Made by a program: the position numbers and the translations under genes. From Sordaria brevicollis (taxonomy: Eukaryota > Ascomycota > Sordariomycetes > Sordariales > Sordariaceae), in assembly GCA_033439795.1 (NCBI GenBank), contig JAUTDP010000003.1:1488001-1552000 (forward strand): a stretch of 64,000 bases of DNA. Direction: 5' to 3'. The notes below the pieces were generated by a model. That model was not told the DNA's origin, did no database searches, and saw only the letters and a list, made by a program, of their open reading frames with translations. Below are positions 33,250 to 45,069 of the stretch, one piece after another. Within the stretch, counting starts at the first letter, position 1; each line of letters begins with the position of its first letter.

Positions 33250-36200
33250 GTCCGTACATAGGTCTTTCTATATAAATGAATTTAGCGAAAATTCTATGCC
33301 CCGCTTCCTCCTTTTCCCTTTCTCCCTTCAATTATTACCGCTTAACCCTTGCGCCCTATTATTTTCGCTTTCCTACCCCGTTTTCGTATCCCCAGGTATA
33401 GTAATTATTAAACTATAAATATTTATAAATATTTCGTATACGTATATGCATTTTTCGGGTTTTTTTCGGAATATTTTCGGTTAACGTTTACCTTCCTCTC
33501 AAATTAATATAGTTCCTCCCGCTAAACTTCCGGGCGAGAAAAAATAATTTAAGATTAAGAATATAAAATTCTATAATAATATTACTAACCCCCCTAATAA
33601 CCCCTTATAAATTTTTACTAATCTATAAACCTTAGGCGGTAATTTTATTTAACCCCCGAACGACTTACCCCCGTCCCTTAAAAAAAATTTATCCTTAACG
33701 CCTTTATTTTTACCTTTTCTATCCGTATCGCCCTAACCTTTACTCTATCCGGAAATAAATACTAAAAAGGCTTTATAAATTAGATTATTAAATGTAAAAT
33801 TAAATAATTTAATTATCGATAATAATAATTTTATAGCGTAATTTAAAATTAATTATATTAATAGTAAGAACCTTCTTACTTTATACGTAATTATAAATAA
33901 AATACCGGTAAATAATTAATAATATACTTTCTATATTTATTTATACCCCGTTAATTATTATAAAAAATCCTTCGCGACTTAATTTTTAAAGAATTTATTA
34001 ACGATAATTAATAAAAAGAAATACGTAATACCCGTACGGCGTATTATAAAGTTTAATTTATTATTATCGTTAGTTAAAAAATATAAGGCTACAGTTATAT
34101 TACGTAGCGTAATATTTTCGCAATTTATATTACTATATAAAATATTATAAAAGGTATATATTATAATTATTATATAAATTCGGGCGGTATAATATATATA
34201 TATTATGTAATTATAATATTAATAATTTACGTAAGCGTAAAATCGAAAAGGTTAAAGAGTTTATTAATAGTATTAAAATATACTTATAATATAAATAATA
34301 ATAAATATAAATGTTAATTCTTCTTTCTTTTTTTTTCTTTTCCTTCCTTTCGTTCCTTTCTTTCGTTTATTTAATTTATATAAATTATGTTAATTTATAA
34401 TTTTCGTATAATTTACCCGAAGTTATAACTTTTACGGATTATTAATAAACCCTATATATATAACCGCCCCCGGCTATATTGCCCCCGGCTATATTCGGCC
34501 TACCGTCTCCTTTACCGCCTATCCCCCCTAATATAAATTCTAAGGCACTAAAAACTATGGGCGATTAATTTACAACTTTAAATATAATTTACCTTAGGGT
34601 TATAAGGGCTAAACGGGCTTAAGAGAACGCTATACGTTAAATTTTCAGCTATAATTTTCGGCCCTAAAAGTAGCTTTTAAATAATTTTCGTACTTATTTA
34701 CTATTAATCTATATTATACCCTCTCTATTCAATAACTTTTACCTATATATATAACTTATATAATATAAATTATTCGATTAAGAATATAATAATATATAAA
34801 TAAATAATAATAAAATAAATATAACGAATAAAATAATAAATTTTTAAAAAGTTTTCGAAAAGTTTTTAAAAGGAGGTTATATTATATTAATAATAATAAG
34901 TATATAAGGTAAAAAATAATAAAAATAGTAAAGGAAATATATTAAACAACTTATATAATAATATTTATATTAACGCTTCTAGCCAAACCTTATTACGTAA
35001 ACGTTTATCTACTTTAAGTTTAGCCTTTTGTAAAAATATATAAACGTTATTTAAGGCCGTAATTCTATTTATAATTACGTAAAACTAATTATAATTAAAA
35101 ATGTAATTGCGTAAATTAACGCTAATATATTTAAAGGATTATTTTTAATTCTTATTAATAATTATAAAAAAATAGAATTAAATTAGAAATTATATACGTT
35201 TTAATTTATACGCCTAATTACCCTCCGTAATAAATAAAATAATACGTAGAATTAAATATAACTCTTTAATAAAAATTCTTCCCAAAATCCTTACTTCGAT
35301 TATATTCCTCCTTAACCTTATAATTACTAATTTTATACTATTATATATACCGCTTTTAAGGTATAAATTCCGTAATAATAAAATAGGCGCACCTTTCTTT
35401 AAAATTAAATAATTAGGCGGAAACCCTACAAAATTTAAGGATTGAAAATATTTTAATATAAATATTAAAGCCCGAAATTCGTTTTTAAATAAATTAATTA
35501 TATTTATAACCGGGTAATTTATATTTTTACCTTCTATATAAAATAGAATTTCGTTATTTATATTTTTAATAATTATATTACGGATATAAAGAATAATTCT
35601 ATCCGCAAAAATAAAATAATCCGTAAAGGCTACGGTAAAAAGGGACGTAGGGTAAATATATTATAAAAATTTTTCTTTTATAATAATAATAAATATTGCC
35701 GGAAAAGGCTAAATTTAACCTATTTAATAATAAAGAAAGTAATAAAATAAATTATATAATTATTATACGAATGAATAAGTTTATTTAATACCCCTATAAA
35801 TACGTATATTATCCGTAAGGCGTAAAACTTTTACATTTTCCTAAATAAAAAAAAATTTAAAATAGGTTAAAATAATATCCGTACGATTACCCTTCTTCTT
35901 TACGGGTAAAATCTAAGCGAAATCCCCTCCGAAAATTATAAAAATACTTCTAAAACGTATTTTTAAACGGTTTAAAAAGTCTTATAAAGAATAATTTATA
36001 GCTTTTATATACCTATAATCTTATATAAGAACTTTATCCTAAATAATTAAAAAAATTTATTTAATAAATTTATATAAATTAATATTCTTTTTAATATTAT
36101 AATAAATAAGATTAAAAACGTCGAAAAGGATTTTAAAACGGGAATATATAATCTTATTACTATTTAATAATAAAACCGCAATACCCGAAAAAATTAAATA

Positions 36201-39200
36201 TAAAATTACTTTACTTTTAATACGAAAATACGAATATAAACCTTAATAAACGAAAGTCTTATTAATACTTCCTAATCTTTAAATAAAGAAAAGTGCATTT
36301 TCGGGACTACTTTCGAATACCTTAATAATTTCATTAAAAATTATAATTTATTTAAGGTTAAATTAAAACTATATAACCTTATATAAATATTATTATTCAA
36401 TATAATTGTAATCCAATTCCTACCGTAAAAGGGGGTTTCTATTTAACGTTTCCTAATTAAAAATAGGTTTAAAAAAGTATATAAAAGAAAGAATCTAATT
36501 TAATTACGCAAAATATTAACCGATAAAATGAAAATTATAATTAAAATAAAAGTTTTCTAAATTTAAAAGAACGCTAATTATAACCGCAATTTTATAGGGT
36601 AAATTATTATAAAATAAATACGTAAATTTATCTTAAATAATTTACAACTATACGATAATATCCCCGTTTATTAAATAAATAGCGAAAAAAATACCGTAAT
36701 TAGCGTTTAATTTACTAAATACTAATTTCCTCGAATAAAATCTCTTAGCGAAAATCGTCCTCTAATAACCTACGGCGTATATAAACCTCCTTAAATATAG
36801 CGTATATTATACTATTTATAGTACGCAAATTTTCGAAAGAGGTTAGGTTAAGTATAATTATTAATAATGGACGTAAATAAAACCGTTTACTTATAAAAGG
36901 GGGTATATAAAAAATACGCCCAATAATTATAAACCGTTAATATAATTTCTAAATTTTATTTTTTATATCCTACGTAAACCGGGAAGGAAAGTTTCCGTAA
37001 AAAAATTATCGACTATCCGTATACTATACGTTATATTTAAAAAAAATTATAAACTTTATCCGCCTAATATTTTTAACTTCTTTTCGTATTTCTTTTAAAT
37101 TTAAACCGGCCTAAAAGGTAATAAGAGGGTTATTTTCTAAATATATAAATAAGGGAGTTATTAGCGGATATTCCTTATAAATAATATATTTTATAACGCG
37201 AATAAAAATTTCTATTTAATTTATATACTATATAAATATAAACGATTTAATCTCGTCCGGGTTTATAAACTCTAAAATAATCTTATCTATATTTTTATAA
37301 ATATATTTATAAATATATTTTATAATATTAATAATCGAGTAAATCTCTACGTTAATATAATAATTATATTTAAAGATTAAATATAGGTTATATAATATAA
37401 TTATATTATTACGTATAATAATATCCCTCTTAATTACCTTTTTAATAATATAAATACTATTATTATAACGCTTATAAAAGGGGTAGCCGGAATTATTAAC
37501 GGTTATTTCGTTAACGAAAGGTTTTAGGAAGCCCTTTCTATATTTATATACGCCGTTTTTATTCTTTTCGTCTATAATTATATTTAGGGCGTTCGGGTTA
37601 TCTAAATTACAAAATCTATAAATTAATATATTACTTACTAAACGAATAAATTATTTATTAAAATCTTCCTTAAATAAAAGGAGCTTTATATAGATAATAT
37701 AATTTATAATTTAAAGCTCTAAATATACGTTTTAAAAATCCTTATTTAAAAATACTAAGAAATAGCAATACGGAAAATTACGTTTTTAAAATTTTAAAAT
37801 TTATATAATATCCGTATACTTCCCGAAAAGATTATTCTTTATTTCTTTAACGATTATATTTATTTTTATATTAAAAACCTAATTAATAATATTTAAACGG
37901 TCTATAATATCCTAACCGATTAATATAGCCGTAATTTTTAATTAATTTAAATTTACTATTATAATAATAAAGAAAATAAGTTTTCCGAATTTATAAATTA
38001 TAATTATAAAATTCTAATAATATTTTATTTTATAATGGGTATTTCTAATATATAATATAAATACGATTAATTTCTAACCGATATTTAACGTAATTTTTTA
38101 ATTATTTACAACGTAAATCCAATTTAATAAATATTAATAAAATTTTATATAAATTTCCTTTTAATATTATTATAATTAATTTAACCTATATTAATTATTA
38201 AAAGTATAATAATTTATTAATTTTTATTAAAAGAGCCTTCTAAATCGAAAAAGAATTAAAAAGTCTATACGTAAATATAAATAAAACCGAACCTATTTAT
38301 TCTATTTAACTATATTATCCTTGCGGGTATTTAAATTAATATAGAATAAAGCCTTATAAAAACCGTAATTACTATTCGGGAATATAAATGGGTATATTAA
38401 AGGAAAATATATTTTATAAATAATAGGAATACGTTTAAAAAAATTAAAGCCCCGTTTATTAAAGATAATAAACTGTATAAAATTAATTATACCGTCCTTA
38501 TGTACTTTATCCTATTCGTTAAATACATCCGGAAGGATTATAATTACTTTATTAATTATAAAAAGGTTTTCGCGCTTTTAATTAACCCTTTCCTTAATTA
38601 TTAATTATAAACGCATTTAAATATTAATCTCTACCTAAATATTATTATATAAATATATATCTAAACGTTCCTTTATAATATTATATTACTTTACGTATAA
38701 ATTTTCGTAATATAGGAAAGACGTAAAATCTTTTATAAATTTAGGATTTAAATCCCCGAATACTTCTAATCGACGGCCAATTTATATTTATATAATATTT
38801 AATATAAAAGGATTATAAATATATAATTATACGTATATAAATTATTTATTAATTTTAAACTCTAAAAACCCGTATAAATAATATAAAGTACTTTATATTT
38901 AGAAATCTCTCGGTCCTTAATTACTATTAGTATATAACTTTTCTATATATTATATAAAAATAAATGTAAAGGCGTTATTATAATACCGTATATTATTCCG
39001 GAAATTTTATACCTATTAATTATCCTTTATAAGGAATTTACGCAAAAAATATAATAAAGGTTTCTATAGCGGAAGGGAAATTTAACCTTTTAAATAATAA
39101 TTATTAAATTTATTATCTATACCTTATAATTTATATATATATTAATAAAATATAACGTAAAAAACTTATAAAGTATTTATTTAAAATTATTCGTTTTTCT

Positions 39201-39600
39201 AATATAAAGCTCTATAATATTTATAAATAACGTTTATAAGTCCTAAATTAGTATAAAGGGTAATTGGGATACTATTTATAAAAATCTAAATATTAAATTC
39301 GTTAGAGCGTAAACTCCGTTTATTTATAAATATAAATATTAATAATCCCTAATCGATTATATTACGTACAACTTCCCGGAAAGTATTTATTTAAACCTTT
39401 TACTATTTATTTTATACGTTATATAATTAAGTATAATTAAATTTATTAGTAATTTTATATATTTCGTATATCCTATATAATTAATTACGTAAATTAAAAA
39501 TAAAATTAAATAGGGGTTTATTTATTCGGTAAATAATATAATAAAACGTTTATGAATTAAATACTTAACGGCTTTCATTACGTATAGCCGTTTATTTCGG
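33250..39600. repeat. RIP-degraded AT-rich block (Helitron core)
   Basis: Long runs of A/T with many TpA and retained CpG. Several full 60-base lines lack any CpA or TpG. No ORF above about 60 codons exists on either strand until 39592. This is typical constitutive heterochromatin sequence in Neurospora-type genomes. Confidence 0.9.
35870..37830 (-). pseudogene. Helitron Rep/helicase remnant (RIP-degraded)
   Basis: Reading the minus strand with stops ignored: at about 37751-37850 there is NLFGKYTDIIYILKFQKRNFPYCYFLVFL, which matches the Helitron-like N/Rep domain (family pattern EFQKRGLPHxHIL, with His to Tyr changes from C to T). At about 36240-36300 there is a degraded Walker A (LGSINKTFVY, family GGTGKT). 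At about 35875-35936 there is IFGGDFA-stop-ILPVKKKGNRTDII, the Pif1-family GGDFRQ/LPV motif with its Gln codon turned into TAG. All differences fit C-to-T or G-to-A changes. Rep before helicase is the expected order of a RepHel protein. Non-functional. Confidence 0.75.
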
Positions 39601-39828
39601 ACGTTTACTACGACGGGCGGGAGGGGGGTTTATAGAGGTAACGGCGCGGCGGCGAAGTATTTTCGGAAGTTCGTATAGAATAGAATAATTTGCGGAATAA
39701 TAATAAATACGCATTCGTTCGGAATATTTAGGAAACGTATATATAGGAGTATTAATAAAAGGAATAGAGTTTTTGGCTAGGTTTAATAATTTTTTTGCGG
39801 GTGAAAAGTATAGTTTTCGTCCGTGCGA

Positions 39829-40015
39829 TAACAATTTATTAGTGCTTACGTGGCTCAGTATGGGGACCGCCCGCAAAAACGCTAATAACCTTACCCGTGA
39901 CTTTTAGCGTGCTAGGAGCTATTAGTAAAGTAGAGAAGGAAATGGTATCAAACTCCCCGTCCATCATCCTTTCATCACCCCCATGATCTTGCGCATCCAT
40001 CATGCATTATCCATT
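39829..40015. other. unique flank between the Helitron and the Ppo gene
   Basis: Base composition recovers here. CCCGCAAAAA near 39870 is inverted relative to TTTTTGCGGG near 39792, so part of this flank could instead belong to the element if its true 5' end lies further right. Confidence 0.35.
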
Positions 40016-43000
40016 TTACTCATCCCAGGTAACCTTCATGGTCACCGGGAACGGCGTCACAGCGCCCCAATCCTCCCTCATGTAAAACGTCTGGCTCAAC
40101 TCCTCGTTCAACTCCCTGGTCACCTTCTTCAACTGACCCTGTGGCCCGGGAGCCCTGCGAACATTACTCCGCTTGAACAGAGACCTGAACATCTCCGTGA
40201 GCGCAATCTGGCTAACCTCGTGTCCAAGGTAAGAGTGCGTGCCAAAGAAGAAGATCTTATACGCCTCCAAGGGGCGAGATGGATTGACGGTGGTGGGGTC
40301 AGGGAAGGTAGTAGATGATTGAGCAGCGGATTTCTGTTTTCCGTTTCGTTAGTATCATCTCCTTTGTCAACAAACTCGAAGGGAAGGAATGAGAAGGACT
40401 TACCACGCTAACAAACACCTTATCACCAGGCTGCACCCTCACGCTCTCCCCGCCTTCTTCATCCTTGATAACATCCACGCCAGCCGCCGTCCTATACGCT
40501 CCCAAACTGTTTCCGCCAAGCCGAATGCCCTCGAGCACGTACCCCAGCAACTGAGCATCGACCGCCGAGCTGGCAGGTTGCCTCGCCAGCTCCCGGATGG
40601 CAACAAGATGCTCCTTGCCCGCCTCACCGAGATAATAGTCCACGGCCGTGGCGAACCCTTCGGCAATACTAGGCACGCTGGAAGCAACGATGGGCAGGAC
40701 CTGCCCAAAGGCAACGTCGGAAGAACTCAACCCGGCTTTAGACAAACGCTTGATGAGGTCGTTGCCATACGTAGCCAGAGGATCGTTGCTTCCACCACCC
40801 AAAAGGGAACCAAAGAAGGAAGTCTGCGACTTGACGTTGCCTTCCAACGCTGAACCAAGCTGTACGGCTACGGTCCGAGCGGCGTCATGCAGCTGGTAGT
40901 TCTTTACCGGATCATGCGGGTAGAAAATGGCGGCGAAGATGACGGCCAAAATGGCGTACAGTTCGTGAGGGGTGTACAAACCCTTGGTGTTGGACTTGGA
41001 TTGGAGAGGGATATTGAAGACATGGGAAGCAAACAATGTGGGAACGACGTTACCCACGTCGCGAACCAGGTCGACGAGACGGTGGCCGCCGACGTTGTAG
41101 CTCTCGCCGGACAAGAGAGCGTCGGTGGTCTGGGAGAAGAAAGTCTTGACGTTCTGAGCCCAGTCGGCTGAGTACAGCTGCTCGTGGATGTCGCGTCTCT
41201 GACTGTCGTGCGCGTCGGGGTTGGAAGAAAGCGAGCGGCCGAGGATGGACTCGAGACCGGTATGCCACGCGGACTTGTAAGTGTCCTTCTCGTTGTCGAG
41301 AACGTGTCTGGCACCGGCGTAGGTGGTCACCTGGTGCGGCTTCTCCTGTCTTCCAGGGCGGGACCAGTCGAAGAGGTGGTCGCGCTTCAGGTCCTTGAGG
41401 ATCTTCTTGTTCTCCTCGGGCGTGACCATGGGGTAGTGCGCATACACGGAGTTCTCCTTGAAGTGGTTCGGCAAGGCCCGCAGGAAGAGCTTGTAGAAGA
41501 CGCACCCGTGGTTGACGTTCAGGTCGTACTGCACCTCGTTGTAGCCCCAGTTGGTCAGGTTGCGCGGGTTGTAGTCGACCGTGTAGTGCCTGTCGCCGCG
41601 GACGAGGCAAACGGCGTCCGACAACACGACGCGCGAGATAGTGTAGGTAGGCGCGATGCCGACGCCGGGGACCATAGGCGACTTGTGCTCTTCGGCTACT
41701 ATGCCCGGGTAGAGCTCTACAAAGTCGGGATGGTCGTACAGGCGACGCAAGGCCTCGGACACCCCCGGGTCGGAGTTGATGTCCTCGAAGGTCTCGTACG
41801 GCTTGAGGCCAAAGTGCTTGCGGAACTCGTTCAGACCGGCCAAGTTCCATTTGCGGCCCTGGATGATACCCAGAACCTCGATGGCTCTCATGTTGGCGGG
41901 AACGTTCTTGGCGCCGAAAGAGCCGGCCGGGTCTTCAATGGCTTCGGCGATGCACTCGGCCAGCTCGTCATCCGAGATCTTGCCATTGGCATCGCGGGTG
42001 AATTTGCCCTTGCGCTTGGGGATGGGACGGTCCGCCGGGTCGGCAGGGATACCGCCTTCGAACTTGGAGAAGCCCATGATCAGCTCGTGGAAGTTGATCT
42101 CGCTTCCCGGCTTGCCGAAGAGCTCGTAGTAGAACTCCTCGACCCAAGCCTCGTCCTTGGCGGAAATGCACGAGTGCCACCGGTAGCAGAGGTTGAACTC
42201 GGCCGAGACGACGTTGCCCGTGCCTCGCTCCGCTCCTTCCTTGGTGCCGACGTCGATGCCGGTGTCGGCGCGCGGGTCCAGAGTCCAGGTCGTGTCGACG
42301 CGGTTGAGGTTGACGATGTTGCGGACGTAGTCGAGCAACGTGATGTTGATGTACAGACCGGAAGTGATCAGCCTGGCGGTTTGGAACAGGTCGTTGTCGT
42401 ACTTCTTCCACGCCGCCGCGGCCTTCTCGCCCTCGAGCTTGGGCGACGGCTTGTTAAACCGGCCGTCCTCGTTGATGGCGATCAGATTGTCGCAGGTGTA
42501 GTTGTGGAAGCGGTTGAAGAAAATTAGCAGCACGCTGACTCCGGGGGGCATACCCAGCAGGCGCTTGTCGGCGTAGCAGTCGACCTTGAGCTTACCGTCC
42601 TGGAATGTACGGATGGTGTCCTGCATCTCCTGGTTGCTGCCGTAGAGCGGGGACAAGTCGAGATAGGAAGACGTCTTCGACTTGCTCATGTCCCGATAGT
42701 CGGTCCAGAACAGGTCGTGGATGATGATGCTGGCCCAGTACCAGAGGATGCTGGACACGTTGTTGGGGTGTGACTTGTACTCGGTGCGCTTCATGACCGA
42801 GTCGAAGATGAGTTCAGGGTCGGGAAGAGCGCCCTGTCTGATGACGTTTGGCCTTACCGACCGCGCGTAGGTGTTGCCGGCAGCGCCGAGCTGGGGAAAC
42901 ATGATGTTCTTGAAGTTGTCAGTATCTGTTGGTTTGTTCAGGCGGTGAACTAGGACATACGTTGCAAGAGCCATCGGCCTTTCTGTACTGGTACTCCTCG

Positions 43001-43580
43001 CCAACGTATATCGAAGGCGGGTGCTCGAGCGTGTACCACAGCTCACTCAGGAAGCTGTTGGTCAACTCCACTCGTAGCTTGGAGTTGCTGGGCAGATTGG
43101 ACACAAGCTGGATGACCTTTTCCATGATCATGGTCTTGTCATCTGTGAGCTTCTCGCCCTTGATCTTGGCCACGGCCATGTGTTTTAGGGTCTTGAAGTC
43201 TGTTTTCCCTTATTAGTGTCACAGGTACCTAACTGGGTGTTTTGAAGAGACAACTTACCGGCCCATCGAAGGGTTGCCAAGTCACTGCTAAGCTTGCCCC
43301 ATTTCTTGTTCTCACTAAAAGTACCAGCGCCTTGTTGGGTAGGCAGAGGATGGACAGTAGACTGAATCGTCTGTCGATGTCTCTCAAACGCATTCTCTAC
43401 TCCTTGCCTGCTGGCACCGGTGAAGGGAAGCTTCAGTGAGTTTGGCCTGGGCTTGGCCATGCTTGCCGTCCTCTCTGAATTGGGATCAGGACCGATGACG
43501 GTGTTGCTTTTGGCCGACTTGCCATTGACGCCATTACTGCTGGCCGAGTGGCCGTTGGCGCCGTTCTGATAGCTGGACAT
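40016..43580 (-). CDS. Ppo-type fatty-acid oxygenase (heme dioxygenase fused to P450; PpoC/10R-DOX-like)
   Basis: Four exons, 43580-43259, 43199-42961, 42908-40404 and 40333-40016, give about 1127 aa, close to Aspergillus PpoA/PpoC. The N-terminal animal-peroxidase-like dioxygenase has the distal His in WASIIIHDLFWT and the Tyr radical and proximal His in EFNLCYRWHSC. It would oxidise linoleic acid to a hydroperoxide, the first step in making psi-factor oxylipins that balance sexual and asexual sporulation. The C-terminal P450 domain keeps an ExxR helix (YVLEGIRLGGNSLGAYR) but its heme loop reads FFFGTHSYLGHE, where FGxGxHxCxG is expected: the heme-ligating Cys is Tyr and the second Gly is Phe. 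The P450 part (hydroperoxide isomerase) is therefore probably inactive, as reported for PpoC-type enzymes. The gene is flanked by two RIP-inactivated transposons but its coding sequence is otherwise intact. Confidence 0.93.
40334..40403 (-). other. intron 3 of the Ppo gene
   Basis: 70 nt, donor GTAAGT, branch TACTAACG, acceptor CAG. It joins KVFVSV to KSAAQSSTTFPDP. Confidence 0.8.
42909..42960 (-). other. intron 2 of the Ppo gene
   Basis: 52 nt, donor GTATGT, branch ACTGAC, acceptor AAG. Joining gives ADGSCNNIMFPQLGAAG. An upstream CAG acceptor would put the next exon out of frame. Confidence 0.75.
43200..43258 (-). other. intron 1 of the Ppo gene
   Basis: 59 nt, donor GTAAGT, branch CACTAATA, acceptor CAG. 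Joining gives LRWADFKTLKHM. Confidence 0.8.
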
Positions 43581-44890
43581 TGTGGCTTGTGTTGGGTATT
43601 ATGAAGGGGTGTGGGGTATAATGGAAACAGAACACGGAAAAAGATTGAGAGAGGTAGGTATGCACCCGTCTACCCGAGGAGAGGAGGGAAGAAGGGAGGA
43701 TGATGATAACTGCAATGGAAGAGCAGTTTGCAGTTCGAAGAGGAAGAACGACGGAACGCCAGCTGTTTCTGATGTCACACAGATTCACGGCATATCCCTC
43801 TCTTGTATCCCGAAGGTTTCCATGAGCAGTGAAGCTCCCTCTCCCCTGCTTTATCCAATGATGTCCCGCCATGGAGGTTACCTCACTGTCTAGACATGGT
43901 CGGCGGAGAATCTCGAGGGGGTTGGCTGCTAGGCCTTGTCAACAAGTGCCACTATCTGCACGCTTTGTGGGGGAGATTTGTCTTATTGTCTCATTGTGTT
44001 GCCTTTCTCTTTTCCCCGCCAGACTCGAAGTGTGACCTCGAAGTACTAACCATAGATAAAATGACTGTGTGCATATTCATGGGATCATGGCGGCGGTGGA
44101 CGAACCTCTTGCACAGCTGAACAAGCAAAAAGAGGAAACCCACTTGGGCTACTTCCACTCCACTGCGGCTGGAAAGTGATCGGTCTGGCGTGCATGAGGG
44201 GCCCCGACTCGCGACAACCCGCCTGATACCGATTGGATGAAGATTGCTGAAGGGATGATGGGAGCTAGGTAACTTCTTCTCCTTCTACCGGGCTTTTCCC
44301 TCTCTCGTCCATCTCACACCACCCCTGTGCACTCTTTCGGATGCCAGCATGAGGCTGGTTACAAGCCAAACCCCCATTGGATTTCACTGGAACACAAAGG
44401 ACGTTGCACCAGACGAACTATTTCTTTCCGTAATCCCGTAAGGAAAGTCAGCGTAACTATGTCTTCGAGAACCACAAGACTTAGCAGAGGACGGCATTGA
44501 GGTTCAACAAGATACTTTTTGTGGACTTCAGGTACTGACACAAGATGGCTAAGACCGGGGTTGGACGGTGAGGGGGTTGTTCTACGTAACATATGCAACC
44601 AGAGTCAATGGTCTGAAGCTTCTTGCAACATCAAATGGCGATGATGTCGGTCAGTGTCTCAGAGCAGAATAAAAAAGATGATGCGGGATTGGACGGCTCG
44701 AGTAATGGTTGCATCTTAGCTTTCAGCTGTGCTACAGGGTACAGCAGATCCAAATAATGTCGATCAGTGGGGTTAGAGGCTTCTGGGGCCGAACTACCGC
44801 AGCGAAAATCTGTGGGTGAAAGGGAGGAGAAGTCTGAGGATAATTTAGGATAGGCTCGATGAGAGGATGAAGAGGAGAAGAGGCCAAAGA
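43581..44890. other. upstream region of the Ppo gene up to the copia insertion
   Basis: Normal composition and no gene seen. It contains the promoter and leader of the minus-strand Ppo gene. The small ORFs (44359-44598 and 44732-44914) show no domain. Confidence 0.5.
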
Positions 44891-44895
44891 GGTTC
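44891..44895. repeat. target-site duplication GGTTC (left)
   Basis: It directly precedes the left LTR and is identical to 50990-50994. Confidence 0.88.
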
Positions 44896-45069
44896 TGTGG
44901 AATACATAAGGCACGAATGAAGCAATTGTGGTGATGTGATTGATTGTATTGTTCTAGGAAGAAAGAAATCTATGTGGCTAGGTTTAGAGGGCTAGAAAAG
45001 TAGGGCAAGGGAGCCTGGCGGTAAATAGTATGTCCATTTACCTACGTAGGTACGTACGTGCCTCCAATA
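44896..45069 (-). repeat. 3' LTR of the copia element
   Basis: 174 bp, aligned without gaps to the right LTR. It is left of the element on the plus strand, so it is the 3' LTR of the minus-strand element. Its terminal CA reads TA because of RIP-type change. Confidence 0.93.

Larger units (their letters stand above)
33132..39828 (-). mobile_element. Helitron (RepHel-type) inactivated by RIP
   Basis: On the minus strand the element ends in a 7-bp hairpin, an 8-nt spacer and CTAG, followed by host T (33131), which is the canonical Helitron 3' end. The candidate 5' end is TC at 39828-39827, preceded by host A (39829), so the insertion would lie between A and T as Helitrons require. The interior is AT-rich with CpA and TpG almost absent, so no ORF survives, yet minus-strand remnants of a Helitron Rep domain and a Pif1-type helicase are readable in the right order. 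The 5' boundary is less certain than the 3' boundary. The first 250 bases inside the 3' end are much less mutated than the core. Confidence 0.75.

Noticed and set aside
39592..39876. 94-codon minus-strand ORF at the Helitron right end
   Set aside because: It crosses the likely element boundary and has no recognisable domain; probably chance openness where RIP is weaker.
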